From Aricia agestis (Eukaryota; Arthropoda; Insecta; Lepidoptera; Lycaenidae), in the NCBI RefSeq assembly GCF_905147365.1, contig NC_056420.1, forward strand, positions 1,188,001 through 1,252,000: a stretch of DNA of 64,000 bases, in the 5' to 3' direction. Below the pieces are notes generated by a model. The model was not told the DNA's origin, searched no databases, and worked only from the letters and a program-made list of their open reading frames with translations. Numbering within the stretch: position 1 is the stretch's first letter; each line of letters begins with the position of its first letter. The translations under genes and the position numbers were made by a program. Below, one piece after another: positions 52,466 through 62,276 of this stretch.

Positions 52466-53818
52466 TTTCCAGTTTCAAGGCCGTCGCCCCAGAATTATCA
52501 GTGATTGAGAAGAGTGCACTTTTTCTCTTGGGTTCACCTGTTCTAGCCGATTCTTTTCCGGACTATATAAATGAAAAAACACGGAATTTTAGTGAAAGTT
52601 TAGATCGTCTTCTCCAAATTAACAGTCACATGGCATTTACTCTGATTCGATATTGTTTATTCGTTCCAAAATTTACGTATGCTTTGCGGTGTTGTCAGCT
52701 CTGGAAGTTCCCAGAACTTCTCCATAGCTTAGATGACACCCTAAAGCATACGCTTTCCACAATTTTAAACATAAAATTTGATGAACGTTCCTGGACCCAA
52801 GCTACACTACCAGTAAGGTTCGGTGGCCTGGGAATACGAAAAACATCGGACACAGCTTTACCGGCGTTCTTGTCCTCGGTCCACGCAAATCGCGCAGTAA
52901 TAGCCAAAATCTTAGAGCCCTCATCTTGCCCATTCGTCATTCCCTTTGCGGACGAGGCCAAAGATGCCTGGGACATTGCTAGTGCCGGCAGCGAGGTTCC
53001 CAAGAACACATCTTCCCAAAGGCTCTGGGACGAGCCCATCTGCGAATTGGTGCGTAATAAACTGTTTAACACGTCTACCAGCGCCGTTAGAACGGGCTCG
53101 ACTTTTGGCCGTGGAGAGGTGGGAGTCGGGAGCTTGGCTGCAGGCACTGCCATCTAAAAACACAGGAACATTGCTGGACCGTAATACATTCCGTCTTGCC
53201 ACTGCCCTGCGTCTTGGTGTCCCCCATGTCGTCCCCCATCAGTGTGTTTGCGGCGCGCGCGTTGACAGCTATGGTCACCACGGGTTGTGCTGCTCGCGAA
53301 GTGCCGGACGCTTTTCACGGCATCACAACCTGAATGACCTCATTCGTCGGGCTCTTGTCACTGCCGGCGTGCCAGCGATACTGGAGCCCTCCGGTTTGGC
53401 GCGCGACGATGGCAAGAGACCCGATGGAATGACCCTGGTGCCCTGGAATGTGGGTCGGGCCCTTGTGTGGGACGCTACTTGTGTCGACACACTCGCCTCG
53501 TCCCATATTCAGAGCACCTCGAGCTGTGCGGGCGCAGCCGCAAACCAAGCAGAGAACCTCAAGCGGCGCAAATATGAGAACCTCAGCGGAGATCTTATAT
53601 TTGAACCGTTTGGGGTGGAAACTCTAGGCGCATGGGGTCCGGGGGCACATAAGCTTTTTAGAGGAATATCTAAGAAGCTTGTTGAAGCCACCCGAGACCC
53701 CAGAGCTGGGAGCTACCTGTCGCAGCGGATAGCAATTGCCATCCAACGTGGCAATGCTGTCAGCTTGCTGGGCACTCTGCCAGATGGGGACGACTTGGGC
53801 AAGTTTTTATTTTTATAG
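52466..53818 (+). pseudogene. R2/Utopia-like LINE C-terminus with restriction-like endonuclease, frameshifted
   Basis: The first frame (open from 52447; nominal GTG start 52501, stop 53157) carries a reverse transcriptase thumb: LFLLGSPVL, then LPVRFGGLGIRKTS about residues 101-114. Homology passes to the next frame near 53083 (single-base indel) and continues to TAG at 53818. In that second frame (numbered from 52946) C100, C102, H111/112 and C115 form a CCHC-type knuckle, and RPD (158-160) followed by D176 fits the R/K-P-D-X(12-15)-D motif of restriction-like endonucleases. NLND (128-131) and RRKY (207-210) are further family-like blocks. The polymerase palm and N-terminus are missing, so it is 5'-truncated and dead. 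Class by motif; clade uncertain. Confidence 0.75.
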
Positions 53819-53984
53819 TTTTATTTTTAAAGTTTGTATATATAATATATCTGTATATTTTAGATAGTATTCTAGTTCTTTGATTTGTTTATTTATATTA
53901 GTACTGAAACAACATAAAAATTATGAAACCCAACTTAACCTATATCCGTACCATTATAGAGCAAAGTTAGGCAAAAAATTGTGT
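53819..53984. other. Likely 3' UTR of the LINE remnant
   Basis: AT-rich, TTTATA-rich sequence after the stop. No poly(A) run marks a clear 3' end before the R3 repeat begins. Confidence 0.35.
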
Positions 53985-54155
53985 TTTTTGTATGGGGTTT
54001 GTTTTTTTATTTTTTTTTAATATTATTATTAAATATTAAAGTAAACATATAACTAAGGACTTTGAGAAAAAATCAAGTACTTACCTGTTGCCATTATTAA
54101 TATAGAGCAAAAAAGGCAAAAAAAAACACGTTTGTTGTATGGGAGCCCTTTTGAC
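53950..54155 (-). mobile_element. R3 repeat, partial
   Basis: 'agagcaaagttaggcaaaaa', 'tacctgttgccattattaat' and 'acgtttgttgtatgggagcc' match 47081-47260 in the same orientation. Both termini are missing. Confidence 0.6.
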
Positions 54156-54392
54156 AATGTGTAGAGTTTATAGATTCTCCTCGTGCGGCTGACACCTTAT
54201 AATATTATTATCAAATATTTTGCCGCGCTTTAGGGTAAAATTAAGGTTTTTAGATTTAGGGTTGAGTATGTAAGGTTAGAAACTTGGCTCTACATGTGAT
54301 CTCACTACTTTTTGATACGACAACTATAATATTATGTTCTCATCTTGGCAACATTTTTACATGAAAATGTTTTTGGTGGGATATTATATACT
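54156..54392. other. Unassigned
   Basis: AT-rich, no identifiable feature. Confidence 0.35.
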
Positions 54393-54680
54393 ATGGACGC
54401 TTCACACTACGTCAATCTGGCCCCGTGCTAAGTACCTAAAGGACTTGTGTTACGGGTACCAGACAACGGAAATATAATATTTAATACTTTTATACTATAC
54501 ATATATTTAAGATTTTTATTATATTATACACATTATTATATACATTATATTTAATACACATCCATGACCCAGGAACTTTGAAAACTTTTTGTTCCTTCGG
54601 CGGGATTCGAACCCGCGACCCCCGGCTTGAGCTACCAATAGCCCACCAACTGAGCCACAGAGATCGTCAAACCATCGTGA
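54393..54680 (-). mobile_element. S4 tRNA-derived SINE, near full length
   Basis: On the minus strand: 'tctctgtggctcagttggtg' (A-box-like), 'cgcgggttcgaatcccgccg' (B-box), 'aaaagttttcaaagttcctg', 'ggtcatggatgtgtattaaa', an AT-rich body, 'ccgttgtctggtacccgtaa' and 'gccagattgacgtagtgtga'. The head resembles a tRNA but the acceptor ends do not pair, so it is not a tRNA gene. The 54578-54859 frame reads across it. Confidence 0.8.
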
Positions 54681-54978
54681 CTCTACCATCACATTTTGTT
54701 CTGAATTCTGATTTCGCAGTGCATATTATACTTTTTATATTCTCGTTATTTTATTACACTGTATTAAGTATATTGTTATGGGGGAAGAAAAACTATTTGG
54801 ATCTTTCTTATCCCAGGGAAACCGCACATTTGAGTTACTTTTGTATTTTATTTGTTTGAACTGTGAGCAAACGTAGGCTTCTGCATAGGTTCTCCTTCTA
54901 ATATTATTTTAAAGCTATTGCATAGCTTTTATCGCAGGCTTTGTGCGCTGCAATCTAATCAAGAAATTCCGTAACGTC
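54681..54978. other. No gene recognised
   Basis: No features identified. Confidence 0.4.
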
Positions 54979-55164
54979 GACTTAGCTATAATATATATAT
55001 ATATTAATATTTTTATAGCTAGGCATATTACTATATATTTTCTATACTAATTTTCGCGTGACCACACACTCAGCTATAATATATATTTCTGGTAGCTAAT
55101 AAAATAGAAAATATATAGTAATATGCCTAGCTATAATAATATTAATATATATTATAGCTAAGTC
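54979..55164. mobile_element. Foldback element with about 61-67-bp arms (186 bp)
   Basis: The left arm (54979-55045) 'gacttagctataatatatat' ... 'tagctaggcatattactata' and the right arm (55104-55164) are near-exact reverse complements, differing mainly in AT-run length. The 58-base loop carries 'cagctataatatatatttct', a further partial copy. No target duplication was found. Confidence 0.75.
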
Positions 55165-55207
55165 TGTGACGGGCTTAACATCGTTTCAGTTTGGCAGACT
55201 GCACAGG

Positions 55208-55242
55208 CCACACTAGCTATTGCTATGGAACAGCTAGTGTGG
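55208..55242. repeat. Small hairpin, 11-bp perfect arms
   Basis: 'ccacactagct' and its complement enclose 13 bases. It abuts the truncated S3 SINE. Confidence 0.5.
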
Positions 55243-55580
55243 ACCAGGCTGGCTCATGACTCGGAGGTCGTGGGTTCGATTTCCGCGTTGGAAACATAAT
55301 ATTATTTCCAAGTTTGGTGAGGACTATGCAGGCTGATCACCTGATTGTCTGACAAGTAAGATGATCCATGCGTCGGATTGGCATGTAAAAAGTCGCTCCT
55401 GCGCCTGATCTCCCGCCAGTCGTGTCGGTCTTCCGTCCCACTGGGTTATGAGAGTAAAGGAATAGAGAGTGGCTCTTGTGTACTGCGCACACACTTGGGC
55501 ACTATAGAATTACTCCTGCGCAACAGGCCTGGTTTCAATGAAACTGGCCACCGTCACCGAAACCTGTGTGGGGGGTTTTA
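55243..55580 (+). mobile_element. S3 tRNA-derived SINE, lacking the first part of the head
   Basis: It begins within the tRNA-like region ('gactcggaggtcgtgggttc', B-box present), then 'gatgatccatgcgtcggatt', 'cccactgggttatgagag', 'tgcgcacacacttgggcact', 'ggcctggtttcaatgaaact' and 'accgaaacctgtgtgggg'. The A-box is gone. The frames at 55378-55674 are translations of it. Confidence 0.85.
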
Positions 55581-55629
55581 TATATGCAATAACTTAACCG
55601 CGGCAGTCCCCGAGTGTCACGCGTACTTT

Positions 55630-56090
55630 TTAGGGTTCCGTACCCAAAGGGTAAAAACGGGATCCTATTACTAAGACTTCAATGTCTGTCCGTCTGTCCG
55701 TCTGTCTGTGTGTCTCCAGGTTGTAACTCAAGAACCGCTATGGGTGGATTTCTGAAATTTTCACAGATTGTGTATATATCTGTTGCCGCTATAACAACAA
55801 ATACTAAAAACAAAAATATAAAATTAATATTTAACGGGGGCTCCCATACAACAAACGAGATTTTTTTGCTATTTTCTGCTCGATATCAATAACTGCAACA
55901 CATAGGCACTTGAAATATTGACGAAATACTCAGTTATATTTGTACTTTAATATAATCAATAATAAAATTTAAATAAATTAAATAATTAAGGGGGCTTCCA
56001 TACAAAAAACACAATTTTCAGCCTATTTTTGCTCGATTAAGGTACGGAGCCCTTCGTGCGCGAGTTTAACTCGCACTTGGCCAATTTTTT
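55630..56090 (+). mobile_element. R3 interspersed repeat, near full length
   Basis: It starts 'agggttccgtacccaaaggg', then 'gggatcctattactaagact', GTCT/GTCC repeats, 'tgttgccgctataacaacaa', 'gggctcccatacaacaaac', and ends 'ttaactcgcacttggcca' with a T-run. Inverse of 47024-47450. Confidence 0.75.
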
Positions 56091-56585
56091 TATTTATAAT
56101 AATATCGGTAACTTATTTCATTCAATGTACGCGGCGTATCAATGAAAGTTTTGTGACGGCGTATTCTTCTGATTTATCATAATATTTGAGTGGGTTTTAA
56201 TGAAGTATTTATATGCCATTCAAATTGCCTTCAAACTTAAAAGCCTAATTTCAAATTATGATTATAGTCATGTTAATGTTCACGAACATTTAAAAAATTA
56301 GCGTTTTAGATTATTGAGATTTAGGTACACTCGCGAGCAAATAAAAAGAAGCCATTCGTATTGTTGTACGTAAGAAAATAATAGTGTACGATATGCCCTT
56401 TACAAACTAGCTTCATTAACACATTAGATATATAATGCTTTTCCCCAAGAGGAGCCACATAGCTCCGTTACACTGCGATACGTCACTAACAAGTAATATT
56501 TAAAGGTCAGTAAAAGTTTTTGATTTACCACCAAGCTATTTCAATGTATATTCTTAGTACACTTTCTTAATTTTTTATGATAATC
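56091..56585. other. No gene recognised
   Basis: No features identified. Confidence 0.4.
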
Positions 56586-56821
56586 CATACTAATATTATA
56601 AATGCGAAAGTATGTCTGTCTGTCTGTCCGTCTGTCTGTCTGTCTGTCTGTCTGTCTGCTACCTCTTGACGCCCAAACCGCTGAACCGATTTTTCTGAAA
56701 TTTGGCATGGAGATAACTTGAGACCCGGGAAAGGACATAGGATACTTTTTGTCCGGAAAAGTGTACGGTTCCCGCGCGATATACGAGTTTTGGCGCAACG
56801 AAGTTACGGGCGTCATCTAGT
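56586..56821 (-). mobile_element. S2 RTE-tail repeat, full length with (GTCT)n expansion
   Basis: Tail complement 'tactaatattataaatgcga', then an expanded (GTCT)11 run (56613-56657), the 'cgcccaaaccgctgaaccga' block, 'gacccgggaaaggacatagg' and the head complement 'ttacgggcgtcatctagt'. The tetranucleotide run is longer than in other copies. Confidence 0.85.
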
Positions 56822-57107
56822 AAATTTATATTTTATACGTTTCAATTTATACAATTAATAATTGTTGGGTTAAGAATTGAAACTTACTATCGCGACTGTA
56901 CATAATTATTGATGAATTATTTAATCGAAACACTTCAGTCAGTCAAACAAATTACCCAGACCACCGCAAAGATCTGGCAAGCGTTGTTTTGCCTGTTGTG
57001 GGAAAAGCTTGAGAACTACTACTATTAACAAAGAAATATCTTCCGGCCGAGCGGAAAGTTCTATCTGCTAACAGAACCTCCAGAAATTCTGTCAATCTAT
57101 CTAAATA
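56822..57107. other. No gene recognised
   Basis: No features identified. Confidence 0.4.
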
Positions 57108-57333
57108 TATATAACTCAAAGGTGACTGACTGACTAACATAGTGATCTATCAACGTACAGCCCAAACCACTGGACGGATCGGGCTGAAATTTGGCATGCA
57201 GGTAGATGGTATGACGTAGGCATCCGCTAAGAAACGCTTTTGATAAATTCTACCCTTAAAGAAAAAAAATAGGGGATGAAATATTGTATATAATAATACT
57301 TCTTAACACAAGCGAAGCCGCGGGCAGTAGTTA
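57108..57333 (-). mobile_element. 'ACTACTGCCCGCGGCTTCGC' family retroposon
   Basis: Minus-strand head 'actactgcccgcggcttcgc', then 'cctattttttttctttaagg', 'gcatgccaaatttcagcccg', 'gtccagtggtttgggctgta' and 'tagtcagtcagtcacctttg'. Related in layout to S2 but a distinct family. Confidence 0.65.
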
Positions 57334-57364
57334 TTATATAAATCCTTACTAATCCTTATTTCCT

Positions 57365-57545
57365 TGCTAATATAATTATAAATGCGAAAGTGTGTCTGAC
57401 TGTCTATTACCTCTTCACGCCCGAGCCGATGAACCGATTTTGCTGTTTGGTATGTAGATACTTTGAGTCCCGGGGACATAGGATACTTTTTATTCCGGAA
57501 AAATGTACAATAAACAAGTTTCTGGCGCAACGAATTTGCCGTAAT
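57365..57545 (-). mobile_element. S2 RTE-tail repeat
   Basis: 'gctaatataattataaatgc', 'cctcttcacgcccgagccga', 'tactttgagtcccggggaca' and 'tggcgcaacgaatttgcc'. Same orientation as the two preceding repeats; three minus-strand retroposons lie within 1 kb. Confidence 0.75.
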
Positions 57546-59887
57546 TAAGTAGAAAATAAATGTCGAACGTGAGAAGAGATCAGAGATGTTATTGTTTAAA
57601 TGTAAAAACATATTCGCTTAGCGTGTTACGCTGTATAACGCGGTTGCTTCGACCGCAAGTGTGTGATAGGGGTGGTGTACAAAGGACCGCAACATAAAAC
57701 GTGTCTCGCCCGCCATCTCAAGGCTTATAATAACTTGAGTAAGTTAAAATATTAGTCAATAAGAAAAGAAATCAATCAGAAGCAAATCCCGTCGTGCACA
57801 AAGAAACTTCAAATGCGATTAGTCGGCAGACGGCATCTAACACAAAACGTAAGTGATGCTCAATTCTCGGACCTCAAATTCTCTAAATCATTAACAAGTT
57901 GACTCATTCGAAATTGTAAAGTCTTGAATTGTAAAGTCAGCCAAATATTAAAGAAAGACTTTAGCAGGTACGAAGGGGATCAACTGTACTCGTCGATCAT
58001 GTAGGGCAGTTCCGAAAGAGTTTGTGACCAATTTGAAAATAAAAAAGACAAAAAAAAAACAGACTATTTAAGATACAGAATTTTAACAGGGTAAGCCAAT
58101 AAGATCACTGCTTCAGCATATTATTAGCCTTTGCAGGCTTAGCTAGTCTTATCACTCCCATCAATCAGATCATCAATTGTCACCCAAAGTTCAGATGGAA
58201 ATATCGAGCTAGTCACGCCATTAGGCTAGAAAGCTAGATCAAGCTGGGTAATAAATCTGAGCTATCGCCTGGGGCGCTGTAATTGATAAGCTAAGTTATG
58301 CGCCGCCGATCGTAGCGCTGACTGACAATTAAGATGAACAACTATTTGCTCGCGATTAACTAACTTGTGTTGTTTTAGGTGTCTTAGGTTTAGGACGATT
58401 AAAATGTACATATCAGAGGAGTGGCATTTACAATAGCTACGTAATTGCTCTATCAAACCAAAGGCCAAATGTATAATATGGACTGTCAACATTTTCATGC
58501 ATTTTTAACGACGATGCAATTTAGCACTTATGGGAAATGTGCTTATGAGGCAGTAGGTACACTACTCTAGGTGTTTAACTATGCTTTCGTAAATTTTGCT
58601 ATCAAAGTTCAAAATCCAAATATTTGGGATTTGGCATACATAATATGTAACCAAGCGTTTTTTATTTTTTGGTAGTGAAATTAATGAAAGCATCTAACAT
58701 TTCAATCAGAACTTGCGGGAAAAAGGTATCACGTTACTTGGAATCCGATTTTCAGGTAATACCTTAAATGTAGCTCAACCTGCAGGCTGTCTCACTCCCA
58801 CATTTCAGATTTCTCACTCGAGTGACACAGACAGAAATTCAAGCGATATTCGAAGTATGAGAATCGGGACCCATAATAGCTTTTTACGTCTTCCTGACCG
58901 TTTTGAAGTGTTTAAGGCTAATTATCACAACTCCTGAGGTCCGACGGCCGACATGGGAGCCGTAAACAACACTGTTCATGACGTTCGGTTCTCAGAAGTG
59001 TAAAATGAATAAATAATGGTGAAGTTGATCACTCATTGTCGACGGCGGGCGAAGATCTGTGACTGATAGATACGACACTAGTATTTATTATTCGTACGGA
59101 AGTGAATACAAAAACGATCACAGTTAATTCATTACATCTAAAATGCTGATAGATGACATGCCAATTTATATTTCACGTAAGTATTGATATAGAAAAATGG
59201 CAAAAATGGCATTTTCATTTTCGGATTGCATTTAAAAATTTAATGTGCAAGCCGAAAAAAGGTCGTGCAGCTAAAAACTAAGAAAATCACACAATTATTT
59301 GCTTGTGCAATTAATGTTAGCTACATTTTAAATACGGTTTTATACTACCAAACTTTCGTCTTACTTCGCTTCGTATCTTTTATATTAAGTTCTGTAATAT
59401 CGATGACATATCTATTGCTATTGTAGTCTTTGTTCATGGTACATCCTAGCAGATCTATACCTCTGAAGTTCAAGGAAGTAATAATATACATTATTAGAGT
59501 TACTAATAAGTAGGCAGATACTTAATAATATGTCATGTCGTGTCTAGCGATTTTACACTTTGTCTAGTCATCGATGAACTTAGGCTTAGTTTAGAGACCT
59601 TAGCCAAGACGTTTTCTTTATCTCTTCTTTATAAAATCACTAATGAAAATATACGCAAATTTGACATAACAATCAACCATAAACTTACGACAGTATATTA
59701 TAAGTTTATGCAATCAACTTGTATCGAATTATCAGGCAGCCTTTTACAATTTGGAATGGCTCATGTAAAATATCGCATCGACGCGTCATGTAGCAATATA
59801 AACTGAGCCAAAAGTCTACATCAGAGTAGTCAGTATCAGCCTCCATGGCTGGTCCTCGGTCTGCCAAAAATGGGTATCAATTACATG
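57546..59887. other. No gene recognised
   Basis: 2.3 kb without an identifiable repeat or coding region. The frames at 58262-58498, 58713-58937 and 59540-59806 have no motif. Confidence 0.45.
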
Positions 59888-59999
59888 TTTTTTTTTAAAT
59901 AAAATAAGGGACAAACGAGTGAACGGGTCACCTGATGGAAAGCAACTATCGTCGCCCATGGACACTCGCAACATTAGAAGGTGCGTTGCCGGCCTTTTG
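59888..59999 (-). mobile_element. S1 SINE, 3' portion with internal deletion
   Basis: Poly(T), tail complement, 'tgatggaaagcaactatcgt', 'cgcccatggacactcgcaac', then 'aaggtgcgttgccggcc', missing the 'agctgcag' segment. Confidence 0.8.
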
Positions 60000-60270
60000 G
60001 ATTCCACTTTGATAACGAAATATATTTGAAATGTAAGGCAAATTATGTAAGCTTTATGTATAGTGTCACTAATATTTTAACTGGCTGTCGTCGAGTTGAG
60101 CCGTAACTTTAACCGCGGTTTAAGCAAGTCACGCGAATGGATACGAGCTATTTACACAAACTAAATGGTAAATAATGCCTAGGGGTAAATTATTTGGTAT
60201 TTGGGGTCGAATTTGTTAACATTTATCCGAGCGCCAGAAGGAGGGTTTTATACTTTACAATTTATGAGTT
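60000..60270. other. Unassigned
   Basis: No features identified. Confidence 0.35.
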
Positions 60271-60449
60271 GCTAGATGGCGCCCGCAATGCAAATAAATC
60301 GTTTATCGCAAGAAAACCGTACGTTTTTCAGAGATTAAAAGTATCCTATGTCCTTTCCCGAGTCTCAAAGTCTCCCCTTGTCAGATTTCAGCAAAGTCGT
60401 TTTAGCGTGAAGAGGTAACAGATACACTTTTGCATTTATAATATTAGCA
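60271..60449 (+). mobile_element. S2 RTE-tail repeat
   Basis: 'gctagatggcgcccgcaatg', 'aaaaccgtacgtttttcaga', 'aagtatcctatgtcctttcc', 'cagatttcagcaaagtcgtt', 'agcgtgaagaggtaacagat' and 'tttataatattagca'. The frame at 60194-60418 is its translation. Confidence 0.8.
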
Positions 60450-60908
60450 TGGATCATTGTTTTCGTCTTGGTCGTGACTTGTAAGATCGCAGTCGGGTTT
60501 TTAAATAAGTTACGGTTAGGTTAGTCTCTTGAAGAGCAAACGCATGCATTACTCAACTAATTAATTGTAATTCTATACTAATTCGATTTTGATGCTGTTG
60601 TCACAGATAGGTAGGATATTGGCTGGTTTTTTTACTAAACAAGAGGTTCCCGTTTTATTAGATGATCGTTAAGGTATTGATCGTGTATTTTTGAATCTGA
60701 TACTTATTTCCAATGTGGTTAAGTACGACTTCTGTGGTCTTGATGGGCTCTATGTATATTGTATAATGCCGACACAATGTACCCGCATGTACTTCTTGGC
60801 ACCTCTGTCATTATAGTCAATAGTAGGTAGCAAGTGACAAAATCATAGAATTTCAATTGTTCTTATTATGCAAGGTCCTTGATAAGTCAATAAGCAGACT
60901 AATAAAGT
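60450..60908. other. No gene recognised
   Basis: No features identified. Confidence 0.4.
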
Positions 60909-61628
60909 TCTAGATGATGCCCGCAGCTCCGTTACGCCAAAGTTTGTTTATCGCGCGGTAATAGTACACTTTTCTGGGACAAAAAGTATTCTATGTCCTT
61001 TCCCGGGCTCAAACTATTACCATACCAACTTTCATCAAAATTGATTCAGTAGTTTAAGAGGATACACCAGGGGCGTACACCATACAAAAAAGGGCGGTGT
61101 GGACTCCTCTTACATTCCATACAAACGTTGTCCCCTGTTTCCTCCCTGGATAATGCTAGTAGAGTTATAATTTTTTTTCTGAATATCTACGGCCACTAAT
61201 ACTCGTACAATGTCCCTATGTTTTCTTTTTTTTCATAATTTAATTATTAAATAAGATATGAACGTTCAAAAACCTAAAAAATGGCCAGATTTTCCGCTGT
61301 GTTCAAACGTCCAGAAAACAGATTTGGCTAGATTAAACAAAAAAAGCAAAACATAGGAACACAGCTCAAGCCTTTTTTTAATCTTTAATGAAAAAAGTAC
61401 TTAAATCGGTTAAGTTTTGGAGAAGGAATCAGGGGACAACGAATCGTTGATTTTCTGGATTTTCTGCAGTTGTCTCTATCGCGTTCTGCGGTATAGGCTT
61501 GAGGTAAGGGAGACAGCTATAGATATTACACGTACTTTTTTTTCATTTCTCTAGCCTCTGGTGTATCCTCTTAAACGTGAAGAGGTAACAGACAAACAGA
61601 CACATTCGCATTTATAATAGTACTTAGT
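60909..61628 (+). mobile_element. S2 RTE-tail repeat split by a TTAA MITE
   Basis: The left part 60909-61057 ('tctagatgatgcccgcagct' to 'attgattcagtagtttaa') and the right part 61571-61628 ('ttaaacgtgaagaggtaaca' to 'tttataatagtacttagta') join to give the normal S2 order once the 513-base insert and one TTAA are removed. The insert is therefore younger. Confidence 0.85.
61058..61570. mobile_element. piggyBac-like MITE nested in S2 (513 bp)
   Basis: Terminal inverted repeats 'gaggatacaccaggggc' and (inverted) 'gaggatacaccagaggc' match at 16 of 17. TTAA lies directly outside both ends (61054-61057, 61571-61574). No transposase frame. The terminus differs from the TTAA MITE at 2572-3001, so at least two TTAA families were active. 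Confidence 0.85.
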
Positions 61629-61902
61629 ATGAATGGATCATATTTTATTTCAAATCTAATCGTAAATTCAGAAACAAAAGGTTTTGTTTACGTAAAACTT
61701 GATAGAAACATAGTCTCAAAAACAGCGTAGTTCACGGGGTCTTATATCGGCGATAATATACCCCTGTAAACCTAAATAAAGTAAGAACTTTATTATTATT
61801 GGTTGAACTCGGCACTAGAGCTACCAGTTACCACATAAATTTTTAAGATTTGCTCCGATTGCTCTCTGCAAAGTGAAAACTATATCATGTGAATAGATTC
61901 CC
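61629..61902. other. No gene recognised
   Basis: AT-rich leader to the small ORF that follows. No clear promoter or splice acceptor. Confidence 0.35.
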
Positions 61903-62151
61903 ATGGATGGCGCCCGCGCGCCAGACAATGACCATTCAGCGACAGTTGCCCAAATGTCAGACCCCGACGGAGATATTCACCAACTCATTGGCGCCTCCAT
62001 TGAGCGGTTGTTCCCGAGAAACGCCGAGTGCAAACACGTGGTTTTTGCACCTAGCCGTAATGAAAAAAAAGCCGGTCAAATTATGACGACAAAACATTCA
62101 AGAGTATTGGAATGTGAATCTTGCGATGTGGGGCATAGAATTGAAAATTAA
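61903..62151 (+). CDS. Small hypothetical protein (82 codons)
   Basis: ATG at 61903 (context cccATGG) opens MDGARAPDNDHSATVAQ and ends ECESCDVGHRIEN at TAA. A C-x2-C pair lies near the C-terminus (residues 72-75). The codon mix is balanced and GC-richer than the surroundings, unlike chance frames here. About 110 bases after the stop are overlapping AATAAAATAAAAG poly(A) signals (62262-62275). No family recognised, no signal peptide or membrane segment. It could be a terminal exon, a retrogene or transposon-derived. Confidence 0.4.
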   Translation: MDGARAPDNDHSATVAQMSDPDGDIHQLIGASIERLFPRNAECKHVVFAPSRNEKKAGQIMTTKHSRVLECESCDVGHRIEN

Positions 62152-62257
62152 TTGACGTAATTTGTAGTGTAACTAATTGGGTCTAGGGTTGTCTCTTTGT
62201 TATTTTTATTTATTAGATAAGACTAGGGTTTTGGGAACGAAGCCGTGAAAGCAAAGA

Positions 62258-62276
62258 ATTTTAATAAAATAAAAGA
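62258..62276 (+). terminator. Poly(A) signals after the small ORF
   Basis: 'tttaataaaataaaagat' contains two overlapping AATAAA/ATAAAA hexamers about 110 bases past the stop of the ORF at 61903-62151. In AT-rich DNA such signals also arise by chance. Confidence 0.3.

Noticed and set aside
52695..53691. Minus-strand frames opposite the LINE remnant
   Set aside because: Antisense shadows of the plus-strand reverse transcriptase/endonuclease, whose motifs are on the plus strand.
54600..54672. tRNA-like sequence on the minus strand
   Set aside because: A- and B-box-like motifs are present but acceptor ends do not pair and a SINE body with a retroposon 3' end follows. Called an S4 SINE.
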